Assembly: GCA_902767355.1 (NCBI GenBank)
Contig: CACXHG010000061.1
Location: 1-21,690 of the forward strand
Length of the DNA stretch: 21,690 nt
Source: an uncultured Bacteroidia bacterium
GTDB taxonomy: Bacteria > Bacteroidota > Bacteroidia > Bacteroidales > UBA932
Direction: 5' to 3'
Shown here piece by piece: positions 13,086 through 20,160 of the stretch (positions within the stretch are counted from its first letter, which is position 1; each line of letters begins with the position of its first letter). Below the pieces are notes generated by a model. That model was not told the origin of the DNA. It saw only the letters and a list, made by a program, of their open reading frames with translations, and did no database searches. Both the position numbers and the translations under genes were made by a program.

Positions 13086-14487
13086 GAAAGTACTGTTTAT
13101 AGACCGTGACGGCACCATCCTGGTGGAGCCCCAGCCCAGCGAGCAGGTCGATTCGTTTGAGAAGTTCGCCTTTGTCCCCGGCGCCATTTCCGGCCTCAAG
13201 GCCCTCTCCGGCCTGGGCTACGAGCTGGTCCTGGCCACCAACCAGGACGGCCTGGGCACGCCTTCATTTCCCTATGAAGACTATATCGGCCCGCAGAATC
13301 TGATGCTGGAAACACTTAAGGGCGAGGGGATTGTCTTTAGCGACATCCTCGTGGACCGCAGCTTCCCTTCCGACAATCTGCCCACCCGAAAGCCGGGCGT
13401 GGGAATGTTTTCCAAATACCTGGCCGGAGGCTACGACCTGGCGGCCAGCTATGTAATAGGCGACCGCGACACCGATGTGCTTCTGGCCGCCAACCTCGGC
13501 TGCAAGGCGATACGGCTGGTAGCTGCTCCAGCAGGCGGATTTGCCGCCGATGCCGCTGCCACCCCGAGCGCCTCCGCTGTCATCCCGGGCGCAGTCGGTG
13601 TCATCCCGAGCGCAGTCGAGGGATCTCCCGCCGCATCTGATGTCATCCCGAGCGCAGTCGAGGGATCTCCCGCCGCCTCCGGTGTCATCCCGAGCGCAGT
13701 CGAGGAATCTCCCGCAGGGACTGGAGTGCAAAGTGCTGATATCCAGAAAGATACGCAAAATAACCCCCTTCAGAATGACAGGGGTTATAATCGGCAATCG
13801 TCTGATTGCCAGGTAGATGCATTCCAGCCTCGGGCAGTAGCAGAAGCCCCGCAGCCTGTGCTTTGCGCCCGCAGTTGGGCCGAGATAGCCGAATTCATAC
13901 GCCTCGGCAGCCGCAGCGCCACCGTCAAGCGCACCACCGGCGAGACGGACATCTGCGTGAGCGTCGATCTGGACGGCCGCATCCCTACCCGGATATCCAC
14001 CGGCCTTAATTTCTTCGACCACATGCTGGACCAGATTGCCCGCCACAGCGGCATCGGCTTGCAGATAGAGGCCAAAGGCGACCTCGAAGTGGACGAGCAT
14101 CACACCATGGAAGATGTGGCGATAGCCCTCGGCGAGGCGCTGCGCCAGGCGCTCGGCAGCAAGCGCGGCATAGAGCGCTACGGCTTCGCCCTGCCCATGG
14201 ACGAGTGCGAGGCGATGGTGCTGCTGGATCTGGGCGGCCGCATAGACTTTGCCTGGGACGTGACATTCACCCGCGAATATGTTGGCGACACCCCAACCGA
14301 GATGTTCCGCCATTTCTATAAATCGCTCTGCGAGGCCCTGCAGTGCAACCTGCACATCAGCGCCCGCGGCGAGAACAACCACCACCTTGCCGAAGCCGTG
14401 TTCAAGGCCTTCGCCCGTGCACTGCGTCAGGCGATCTATCACCAGCCGTTCAACTACGACCTGGCAAGCACAAAGGGAGTCCTATGA
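13075..14487 (+). CDS. hisB: Bifunctional histidinol-phosphatase / imidazoleglycerol-phosphate dehydratase with expanded linker
   Basis: The N-terminal HAD phosphatase (about 1-148; FIDRDGTI with D10/D12, LATNQDG, RKPGVGM, VIGDRDTD) hydrolyses histidinol phosphate. The C-terminal dehydratase (about 268-470) has the metal-binding histidines in DEHHTMEDVAIALGEAL and GENNHHLAEAVFKAFARAL. E. coli HisB has about 355 residues; this one has 470. The extra ~110 residues form the linker: three and a half copies of a 14-residue VIPSAVEGSPAAS repeat, then palindromic copy D. The Cys/His zinc loop of E. coli HisB is replaced by DRSFPSDNLPTRKPG with no Cys or His. The gene overlaps hisC by 11 bp and hisH by 4 bp. 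Confidence 0.95.
   Translation: MADKKVLFIDRDGTILVEPQPSEQVDSFEKFAFVPGAISGLKALSGLGYELVLATNQDGLGTPSFPYEDYIGPQNLMLETLKGEGIVFSDILVDRSFPSDNLPTRKPGVGMFSKYLAGGYDLAASYVIGDRDTDVLLAANLGCKAIRLVAAPAGGFAADAAATPSASAVIPGAVGVIPSAVEGSPAASDVIPSAVEGSPAASGVIPSAVEESPAGTGVQSADIQKDTQNNPLQNDRGYNRQSSDCQVDAFQPRAVAEAPQPVLCARSWAEIAEFIRLGSRSATVKRTTGETDICVSVDLDGRIPTRISTGLNFFDHMLDQIARHSGIGLQIEAKGDLEVDEHHTMEDVAIALGEALRQALGSKRGIERYGFALPMDECEAMVLLDLGGRIDFAWDVTFTREYVGDTPTEMFRHFYKSLCEALQCNLHISARGENNHHLAEAVFKAFARALRQAIYHQPFNYDLASTKGVL
13579..13720 (+). repeat. 42-bp tandem coding repeat in the hisB linker
   Basis: The unit GTCATCCCGAGCGCAGTCGA plus a 22-bp tail starts at 13600, 13642 and 13684, exactly 42 bp apart, with a shortened 21-bp unit at 13579. 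It encodes VIPSAVEGSPAAS[DG] repeatedly, and the final unit has VIPSAVEESPAGTG. The same core occurs once in hisH (15041) in another frame and, more degenerate and inverted, at 14543-14582. A core like this is familiar as a dispersed bacterial intergenic repeat, but here it is in-frame coding DNA. Confidence 0.85.
13721..13827 (+). repeat. Palindromic coding element, copy D (hisB linker)
   Basis: This 107-bp element runs from CTGGAGTGC to GCATTCCAG (8 of 9 complementary) and has the central stem ATAACCCC (13760-13767) / GGGGTTAT (13781-13788). It encodes GVQSADIQKDTQNN...AFQP, sharing the DIQKDT core with copy B. It abuts the last 42-bp unit, so the two repeat families are nested at one linker. 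Confidence 0.8.
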
Positions 14488-15284
14488 TTGCGATAGTAGA
14501 TTATGGCGCCGGCAATATCCGCTCCGTGCTGAATGCGCTGCGGAGATCTCTCGACTCGCTGGCGCTCGCTCGAGATGACAATTCACTCATTTCGACCGAG
14601 GCCGCCAGGCCGAGTGGGGAACCCTTCGGGATGCGCAGCCCGACAGGGCGAGCACAAATCTTCAGCCCTGAAGAAATCGTCCTCACGGCCGACACGGCTG
14701 TCCTGCGTGCTGCCGACAAGGTCATATTGCCCGGCGTGGGGGAGGCTTCGACGGCGATGAAAGCCCTTTCGGACTGCGGCCTGGCAGAATTTATACCGAC
14801 TCTGACGCAGCCCGTGCTGGGCATCTGCATCGGCGCCCAACTGATGTGCCGCAGCAGCGAAGAGGGCGGCGCCCGCTGCATGGGAATCTTTTCTACCGAC
14901 GTGCGCCGTTTCGATGCCGCCGCCGGCGAGAAAATTCCCCACATGGGCTGGAACAGCCTTTTCGCACCGGCCCCGCTGCCGTCCCGCCCGACCGGCGAGA
15001 CCCCCGTGTCATCCTGCCCGGGTGCCGGCGAGGCTCCCATGTCATCCCGAGCGCAGTCGAGGGATCTCTCCTCTCCGCTGTTCAAGGGCCTGCCGGAGGG
15101 CACGTATGTATATTTCGTGCACTCCTTCTATCCGGAGCTCTGCCCCGACACCATAGCCGTGAGCCATCACGGGGTGGACTTCAGCGCCGCCCTGGCCAAA
15201 GACAACTTTTTCGCCTGTCAGTTCCATCCCGAAAAGAGCGGAGCCGTGGGCGAAACCATCCTTAGAAATTTCCTGAGCCTATGA
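14484..15284 (+). CDS. hisH: Imidazole glycerol phosphate synthase, glutamine amidotransferase subunit, with two repeat insertions
   Basis: HisH hydrolyses glutamine and passes ammonia to HisF. It is a class I glutamine amidotransferase: start MIAIVDYGAGNIRSV, oxyanion region LPGVGEAS, nucleophile C115 in GICIGAQLMC, and H248/E250 in CQFHPEKSG. The protein has 266 residues, against about 200 in the family. One insertion (about 22-62) follows the first helix, before EIVLTAD; the other (about 161-196) lies between PHMGWNSLF and SPLFKGLPEGTYVYFVHS. Both contain degenerate copies of the GTCATCCCGAGCGCAGTCGA family. The catalytic triad is intact. The ATG at 14484 overlaps the hisB stop (ATGA), which fixes the start. 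Confidence 0.94.
   Translation: MIAIVDYGAGNIRSVLNALRRSLDSLALARDDNSLISTEAARPSGEPFGMRSPTGRAQIFSPEEIVLTADTAVLRAADKVILPGVGEASTAMKALSDCGLAEFIPTLTQPVLGICIGAQLMCRSSEEGGARCMGIFSTDVRRFDAAAGEKIPHMGWNSLFAPAPLPSRPTGETPVSSCPGAGEAPMSSRAQSRDLSSPLFKGLPEGTYVYFVHSFYPELCPDTIAVSHHGVDFSAALAKDNFFACQFHPEKSGAVGETILRNFLSL
14543..14662 (+). repeat. Repeat-derived insertion near the N terminus of hisH
   Basis: The segment begins GAGATCTCTCGACTCGCTGG and ends its first part with GCTCGAGATGACA, a degenerate reverse complement of the repeat core in hisB. It continues as TCATTTCGACCGAGGCCGCC and GGGGAACCCTTCGGGATGCG, a composite of short palindromic modules. It adds roughly 40 residues between the first helix and second strand. 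Module boundaries are approximate. Confidence 0.65.
14981..15070 (+). repeat. Repeat-derived insertion in the middle of hisH
   Basis: One near-perfect copy of GTCATCCCGAGCGCAGTCGA starts at 15041 and is followed by GGGATCTC, as in hisB. Two shorter degenerate units precede it (about 14981 and 15008). Together they encode PSRPTGETPV, SSCPGAGEAPM and SSRAQSRDLSS. The core is read in a different frame from the hisB copies, giving SSRAQSRDL instead of VIPSAVEGS, so what is kept is DNA sequence and not peptide. Confidence 0.75.
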
Positions 15285-16003
15285 TAGAGATCATTCCTGC
15301 CATAGATATTATCGGCGGCCGCTGCGTGCGTCTTTCGGAAGGCGATTACGGCCGCAAAAAGGAATACGATGCCTCTCCGTTGGATATGGCGCGCCGCTTC
15401 GAAGATGCCGGGGTGGGGCGTCTGCATCTGGTAGATCTGGACGGGGCCGCGGCCGGCGGTCCGCAGAATCTCTCTGTGCTGGATGCAATTGCCTCCCACA
15501 CCACGCTGGAAGTGGAGTTTGGCGGCGGCATCAAGAGCGACGACGCCCTCAAGGCGGTGTTCGACTACGGCGCGAGCTATGCCATCGCCGGCAGCATCGC
15601 CGCCCGGCAGCCGGAAAAGTTTGCCGAGTGGCTGCTGGCCTACGGGCCTGAGAGAATGATACTTGGCGCGGACATCCGCGACGGCCGCGTCTCTGTCAAC
15701 GGCTGGAAGGAAGACATGGATTTGACCATAGACCAGCTGATAGGAAAGTTCTGCGGACTCAGGCAGATAATCTGCACCGACATCTCCCGCGACGGGATGC
15801 TCCAAGGGCCTGCCTTTGAACTATATACGCAGCTCCAGGGCCGCTATCCCGAGGTGGATTTCACCGTCTCCGGCGGCATCAGTTCCTTCTCCGACATAGA
15901 GCGCCTCGACGCCGACGGCCTGCGCCGCGTTATTGTGGGCAAGGCCATCTACGAAAACCGCATCACCCTTAAACAGATAGAGCAATGGTTGCAAAACGCA
16001 TAA
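15281..16003 (+). CDS. hisA: ProFAR isomerase (phosphoribosylformimino-AICAR-phosphate isomerase)
   Basis: HisA converts ProFAR to PRFAR by an Amadori rearrangement in a beta/alpha barrel. The start MIEIIPAIDIIGGRCVRL carries the catalytic-type Asp (D9), with VEFGGGIKSDDA and FTVSGGISSFSDIERL as the two phosphate-binding half-barrel motifs. ILGADIRDGRV supplies the second catalytic Asp region. Its 240 residues are normal and no repeats are inserted. It overlaps hisH by 4 bp (ATGA) and hisF by 19 bp, a tightly coupled arrangement. Confidence 0.96.
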   Translation: MIEIIPAIDIIGGRCVRLSEGDYGRKKEYDASPLDMARRFEDAGVGRLHLVDLDGAAAGGPQNLSVLDAIASHTTLEVEFGGGIKSDDALKAVFDYGASYAIAGSIAARQPEKFAEWLLAYGPERMILGADIRDGRVSVNGWKEDMDLTIDQLIGKFCGLRQIICTDISRDGMLQGPAFELYTQLQGRYPEVDFTVSGGISSFSDIERLDADGLRRVIVGKAIYENRITLKQIEQWLQNA

Positions 16004-16740
16004 TCCCCTGCCTGGACGTCAAGGACGGCCGCACTGTCAAGGGGGTCAACTTCGTGGGCCTCAGGGACGTGGGCGATGCCGTGCAGCTGGGTGCGCGCTA
16101 TGCGGCAGAGGGCGCCGACGAGCTGGTCTATCTGGACATCAGCGCTTCGGTGGAGGGTCGCAAGACCTTCTGTGAGCTGGTAAGCCGCGTAGCAGCCGAG
16201 ATCAACATTCCCTTTACGGTGGGCGGCGGAATCTCCACTGTAGATGATGCGGCGCGCCTGCTGGATGCCGGGGCCGACAAGATCAGCGTGAACACTGCTG
16301 CCATCAACAATCCCGGCCTGATAGACGCCATCGCCGCCAAGTACGGGAGCCAATTCGTTGTGATTGCGATAGATGCGCGTGTGGTCGACGGCCGCTGGAT
16401 GGCCACCACCCACGGCGGCCGCACCGCAACCGACCGGGAGCTTTTCTCCTGGGCCAAAGAGGCCGCGGACCGCGGGGCGGGGGAGCTGCTGTTTACTTCT
16501 ATGGACCACGACGGCACCCGCGACGGCTACCCTTGCGAGACTTATGCCGCCCTGGCAGATGTGCTGCCTATTCCCATAATCGCCTCTGGAGGAGCCGGTT
16601 GCGTGCAGGATATCGCCGATGTGCTCACCGTCGGGAAAGCCGATGCGGCCCTGGCGGCATCCATCTTCCACAGCGGCGAGATTCCCATCCCGAGGCTCAA
16701 ACAAGAATTGAATAAATTAAATATACCTGTAAGATTATGA
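15985..16740 (+). CDS. hisF: Imidazole glycerol phosphate synthase, cyclase subunit
   Basis: HisF uses ammonia from HisH to convert PRFAR to imidazoleglycerol phosphate and AICAR. The 251-residue barrel has the N-terminal MVAKRIIPCLDVKDGRTVKG with D11, FTVGGGISTVDDA, the second catalytic Asp in FVVIAIDARVVDG, and IIASGGAGCVQDI. The HisH partner is two genes upstream, so the HisFH complex should form. The protein is of standard length, with no insertion. It starts inside the end of hisA and overlaps hisIE by 4 bp (ATGA). Confidence 0.97.
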   Translation: MVAKRIIPCLDVKDGRTVKGVNFVGLRDVGDAVQLGARYAAEGADELVYLDISASVEGRKTFCELVSRVAAEINIPFTVGGGISTVDDAARLLDAGADKISVNTAAINNPGLIDAIAAKYGSQFVVIAIDARVVDGRWMATTHGGRTATDRELFSWAKEAADRGAGELLFTSMDHDGTRDGYPCETYAALADVLPIPIIASGGAGCVQDIADVLTVGKADAALAASIFHSGEIPIPRLKQELNKLNIPVRL

Positions 16741-17336
16741 CATTTTCAGATTTCAAATTGGACAAGTGCGCCGACGGCCTGCTGCCGGCAGTGATTCAGG
16801 ATGCCGACACCCTCAAGGTGCTGATGCTGGGCTATATGAACCGGGAAGCCTTCGAAAAGACGATTGCGACCGGCCTGGTGACTTTCTTCAGTCGCACCCG
16901 GCAGTGCCTCTGGACCAAGGGTGAGAGCAGCGGCAACTATCTGCACGTGGTGGAAATGTTCCCCGACTGCGACGCCGACACCCTGCTTATCAAGGCCCAC
17001 CCGGACGGTCCGACCTGCCACCGGGGCACCACCGCCTGCTTTGACACCCGCGAGAACGAGGGCTTCCTGGGCACCCTGCAGGCCTGCATCCAGCAGCGCC
17101 ACCGCGACATGCCGGAGGGCAGCTACACCACGCACCTTTTCACCAAAGGCGTCAACAAGATAGCCCAGAAAGTGGGCGAGGAGGCCGTGGAGACGGTTAT
17201 CGAGGCTATCGACGGCAACCGCGAGCGCTTCCTCTACGAGGCCGGCGACCTGGTCTATCACCTGCTGGTGCTCTGCGAGCAGATGGGCTTCAGCATCAAA
17301 GATCTGGAAGAAGAGCTGGCCATAAGGCACAAATAG
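16737..17336 (+). CDS. hisIE: Bifunctional phosphoribosyl-AMP cyclohydrolase / phosphoribosyl-ATP pyrophosphatase
   Basis: The N-terminal HisI domain (about 1-115; MLGYMNREAFEKT, FFSRTRQCLWTKGESSGN, DCDADTLLIKA, GPTCHRGTTACF) opens the adenine ring of PR-AMP and has the Asp and Cys metal-binding residues. The C-terminal HisE domain (about 120-199; LFTKGVNKIAQKVGEEAVETVIEA, YEAGDLVYHLLVLCEQMG) removes pyrophosphate from PR-ATP. The 199-residue fused form is usual in enterobacteria and Bacteroidota. It completes the pathway in the operon. The next gene follows after 16 bp without a visible terminator. Confidence 0.97.
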   Translation: MTFSDFKLDKCADGLLPAVIQDADTLKVLMLGYMNREAFEKTIATGLVTFFSRTRQCLWTKGESSGNYLHVVEMFPDCDADTLLIKAHPDGPTCHRGTTACFDTRENEGFLGTLQACIQQRHRDMPEGSYTTHLFTKGVNKIAQKVGEEAVETVIEAIDGNRERFLYEAGDLVYHLLVLCEQMGFSIKDLEEELAIRHK

Positions 17337-17352
17337 TTATCTTCGCGCCGCA

Positions 17353-18288
17353 ATGAGCGCACGTGAGATTGTAAACAAACTAGGGGCTTCCGCAAAGAAA
17401 GCCCTGCCCGACGCCGCCCGCATCTGTGTCTGGATGATAGAGATCACGGCTGGGGTGTCGTTCGTCATTTTTCTGCTGAAGTACTTCGGGGTGCTGCAGT
17501 GGCTCTCGGTGTATCTGGAGCCGCTTTTCAAGCACTTCGGCCTGCCCGGCGCGGCCTCGCTGGCCTGGGTGTCGGGCTATTTTGTGAACTGCTACAGCGC
17601 CATCGCGGCCGGCGTCACCATGGGCCTGAACGTGCGCCAGATGACCATCCTGGCGGTGATGACCCTCTGCGCCCACAATATGCCGGTAGAGACCACCGTG
17701 CAGAAAAAGACCGGCACCAGCGCCATACTTGTGATTGTGGTGCGCACGCTGTCGTCTATAGCCATGGGCTTCGTGCTCAATCTGGTACTGCCCGACTGGG
17801 GAGCCGCAGCAGAGACTGCCGAGGCCGCGGCCGCCTTCACGCTGCCTTTCTGGGATCAGTTCCTGGCCTGGCTTGTGGGGATGCTCCGGCTGGCCCTCAA
17901 GATGACCTGCATCATCTTCGCTCTCAATATCTTGCAGCAGATTATCGCCGACTCCGGCGCCGTGGAACCCATGTCCCGCGCCCTCAAGCCGCTCATGGCC
18001 GTGTTTGGCCTGCCGGCGGGCTGCGCCTTCTTCTGGGTGGTGGCCAACATCATCGGCCTGGCCTACGGCGGCGCTGCAATGATGAAAGAAGCTGCCAGCG
18101 GCCGCTTGAGCCAGCGGGATATCGACCTTGTCAATCTGCACGTGGGCGTCGCCCACAGCAATCTGGAAGATTTGATTCTCTTTTCGCTCGCCGGCGGCGT
18201 CTGGTGGGTGATCCTTTTCTCGCGCTGGATCCTGGCCGCCATTATCGTCTGGACGGCCCGCGCGGTCTATGCATTAAAGGGGCGTTAA
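17353..18288 (+). CDS. Membrane protein with two Gate (nucleoside recognition) domains
   Basis: A 311-residue polytopic inner-membrane protein. Two related halves are visible: about 40-115 (FVIFLLKYFGVL...PVETTVQKKTGTS) and about 180-285 (IIFALNILQQIIADSG...GVAHSNLEDLILFSLAGG), each with the hydrophobic pattern of the Gate domain found in SpmA/SpmB, YjiH and nucleoside transporters. The transported molecule is unknown. It begins 16 bp after hisIE and may be read from the his operon; TATCTTCG (17339-17346) is only a weak promoter-like match. No link with histidine metabolism is known to me. Its stop overlaps that of the convergent menA through a shared TTAA (18285-18288), leaving no room for an intergenic terminator. 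Confidence 0.8.
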   Translation: MSAREIVNKLGASAKKALPDAARICVWMIEITAGVSFVIFLLKYFGVLQWLSVYLEPLFKHFGLPGAASLAWVSGYFVNCYSAIAAGVTMGLNVRQMTILAVMTLCAHNMPVETTVQKKTGTSAILVIVVRTLSSIAMGFVLNLVLPDWGAAAETAEAAAAFTLPFWDQFLAWLVGMLRLALKMTCIIFALNILQQIIADSGAVEPMSRALKPLMAVFGLPAGCAFFWVVANIIGLAYGGAAMMKEAASGRLSQRDIDLVNLHVGVAHSNLEDLILFSLAGGVWWVILFSRWILAAIIVWTARAVYALKGR

Positions 18289-19223
18289 AGCAGCGGTCCT
18301 GCTCCAAGCAGTATTGCCAGGGCGAAGGTGCTCATCACCAGCAAGGGGAGCATGGGGTCCAAGGCTCGTCCGCTGCGCGTCCATACGCCGTGCAGATGCT
18401 TGATAAACAGCGGGATGGTTATAAGCCACAGCCAGCGTCCCCAGCCGCCTTCTGCCGGCAGGCGGGCCATCAGTGCAGAGAGTCCCGCGGCGTGGGCGGC
18501 TATGAACACCAGTCCAGCCACAATCAGCGCCGTCTGATAGATTCTCGCGCCCTCTGCGCCAAGGCGTATGGCCACCGTGGTACGGTTGGCCGCGTCGGTG
18601 GCTGCGTCGCGTATGTTGTTGACATTCAGCACGCCTATGGACAAGCAGCCGATGCCGCAGGCGGGCAGTATGCTGGCCGCAATCACCGTCCTGAGGCCGA
18701 AATCGTGGGCGCACACATAGCAGGCGCCGCAGGTGGACACCAGTCCGAAAAAGACGAAGACGAACAAATCGCCCAGGCCGCGGTAGCCGTAGGGGTTCTT
18801 GCCCAGGGTGTAGTGCATCGCGGCCCAGATGGCGGCGGCGCCCAGAGCCAGCAGTATCCCCACCTCTATGTGCAGCAGGCTGCCGAAAGATGCCCAGAGC
18901 ATCGCCAGACCTGATATGCAGCAGCTTATGGCCGTGCCGGCAATCAGGCGGCGCATCTGGGGGATGGTCATGTCCCCGTCCTGCAGGCTGTAGTGTATCC
19001 CTTCGCGCTGGGCCGTGTCGGTGCCGTGCAAGGTGTCGCCCAGCTCGTTGGACAGGTTGGAGAGCACCTGCAGCAGGGCAGTGGTCAGCGCCAGGAATAT
19101 AACTGTCGGCACCGGATGCGCGCAGCCTCCGGTCCCCAGGCAGAAAATGCCCGTGACGGTCCCGGCCAGGGACAGCGGCAGGGTGCGCAGGCGCATAGAT
19201 TTAAGGCAGGCTTTGAGTGTCAT
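18285..19223 (-). CDS. menA: 1,4-dihydroxy-2-naphthoate polyprenyltransferase
   Basis: MenA attaches the polyprenyl chain to dihydroxynaphthoate in the inner membrane, giving demethylmenaquinone. The 312-residue protein is a UbiA-superfamily member with about eight to nine hydrophobic helices. The first Asp-rich motif is NLSNELGDTLHGTDTAQREG and the second NVNNIRDAATDAANRTTVA; both bind prenyl diphosphate through magnesium. The start at 19223 gives MTLKACLKSMRLRTLPLSLAG; an in-frame Met nine codons later is an alternative. It lies 104 bp downstream of menG on the same strand. That gap holds a GGCCGGG/CCCGGCC hairpin (19245-19274) of unknown role. Confidence 0.92.
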   Translation of the reverse strand: MTLKACLKSMRLRTLPLSLAGTVTGIFCLGTGGCAHPVPTVIFLALTTALLQVLSNLSNELGDTLHGTDTAQREGIHYSLQDGDMTIPQMRRLIAGTAISCCISGLAMLWASFGSLLHIEVGILLALGAAAIWAAMHYTLGKNPYGYRGLGDLFVFVFFGLVSTCGACYVCAHDFGLRTVIAASILPACGIGCLSIGVLNVNNIRDAATDAANRTTVAIRLGAEGARIYQTALIVAGLVFIAAHAAGLSALMARLPAEGGWGRWLWLITIPLFIKHLHGVWTRSGRALDPMLPLLVMSTFALAILLGAGPLL

Positions 19224-19327
19224 AATGTCTGGTTTATTGCTGTTGGCCGGGGTTTCTTCTCTGCTTTCCCGGCCTGTTCTCCGGTCAGTAACATGGGCCT
19301 TTGCTATTAGGGTCGGTGCCGTAGCTT

Positions 19328-20062
19328 TTACTGTCCGGCCGTGGGGCTCCCCATGTCTTTCTCCCCCGTGTACATGCGGCAGATTCCCAGCGTGAATGCC
19401 TTGTGGCGGACATTTTTAAAGCCGCAGCCCTGCATGGTGGCCGTCCACTGCCTGCGGCCTGGGAACTTGAGCACCGATGCCGGCAGGTAGTTGTAGGCCG
19501 CTTTGTCGCCGGAAATGCGGCCGCCGATGCGGGGCAGGATGCGGGTGAAATACAGATTGTACAGCCAGCGTATTATGCGGTTGGAGGGCACGCTCAGTTC
19601 CAGGATCACCAGCCGGCCGCCCGGGCGCAGCACCCGCAGGAATTCCCTCAGCGCCAGCTCCCTGTGCTCGAAATTGCGGATGCCGAAAGCTATCGTCACG
19701 CGGTCGAAACTGTCGTCCGGCCACGGGAGGCTCTCGCAGTTGCCCTGGCGGGTGCTGATGCGCTGCTGCAGGCCTTTGCGCTCCACCTTCTCCTTCATCA
19801 CGGCGAGCATATTCTCCGACAGGTCCACGCCGGTGACTTGTGTTTTGGGGTTCGCGGCCTGGGCAATCGCTATGGCAAAGTCCCCCGTGCCGCAGGCAGC
19901 GTCCAGGATGGCCTGTGGCCGGTCTTTGTCCACGACCTGCCGTATGGCACGTCTTCGCCAACTTTTATCTATATCCAGCGACATAAGGTGATTGAGGCGG
20001 TCGTAGTCGCCTGCAATCGAGTCGAACATCTGTTCTATTTTCTCGGCCTTGGGTCCGTCCAT
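19328..20062 (-). CDS. menG: Demethylmenaquinone methyltransferase (MenG/UbiE)
   Basis: This 244-residue SAM-dependent methyltransferase performs the last step of menaquinone synthesis. MFDSIAGDYDRLNHLMSL is the usual MenG/UbiE start region, AILDAACGTGDFAIAIA is the SAM-binding motif I, and GVDLSENML, FDRVTIAFGIRNFEHRELALRE and RVLRPGGRLVILELS are diagnostic. The start at 20062 (MDGPKAEKIEQMF) is preferred over the ATG at 20155 because a TATATTTG box lies between them. It precedes menA on the same strand, so the two last steps of the pathway are adjacent. Menaquinone fits an anaerobic gut Bacteroidales member using fumarate respiration. Confidence 0.93.
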   Translation of the reverse strand: MDGPKAEKIEQMFDSIAGDYDRLNHLMSLDIDKSWRRRAIRQVVDKDRPQAILDAACGTGDFAIAIAQAANPKTQVTGVDLSENMLAVMKEKVERKGLQQRISTRQGNCESLPWPDDSFDRVTIAFGIRNFEHRELALREFLRVLRPGGRLVILELSVPSNRIIRWLYNLYFTRILPRIGGRISGDKAAYNYLPASVLKFPGRRQWTATMQGCGFKNVRHKAFTLGICRMYTGEKDMGSPTAGQ

Positions 20063-20079
20063 GTGGGGGTTATTTGACG

Positions 20080-20087
20080 CAAATATA
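20080..20087 (-). promoter_or_regulatory. -7 box of the menG promoter
   Basis: On the minus strand TATATTTG matches TAnnTTTG, 17 bp before the menG ATG at 20062, which would give a leader of about 10 nt. No convincing -33 TTTG lies at the expected distance. It argues against the longer open frame that begins upstream of it. Confidence 0.5.
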
Positions 20088-20160
20088 GCATTTTCGGTTC
20101 TAATGACGTGGAGCATTTCCGCCAAATGCCGATGCTGCCCTGCCGCTCTGTCCATTTGCG

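Noticed and set aside
13579..13720. Possible CRISPR array: regularly spaced copies of the 20-bp core in hisB
   Set aside because: The spacing sequence between units is itself repeated and coding, there are no unique spacers, and the array is in frame within hisB. It is a tandem coding repeat.
10646..14662. hisD, hisB and hisH as pseudogenes broken by insertions
   Set aside because: All three frames are continuous, stops are absent, catalytic residues are present and the start/stop overlaps between genes are kept, so they look functional.
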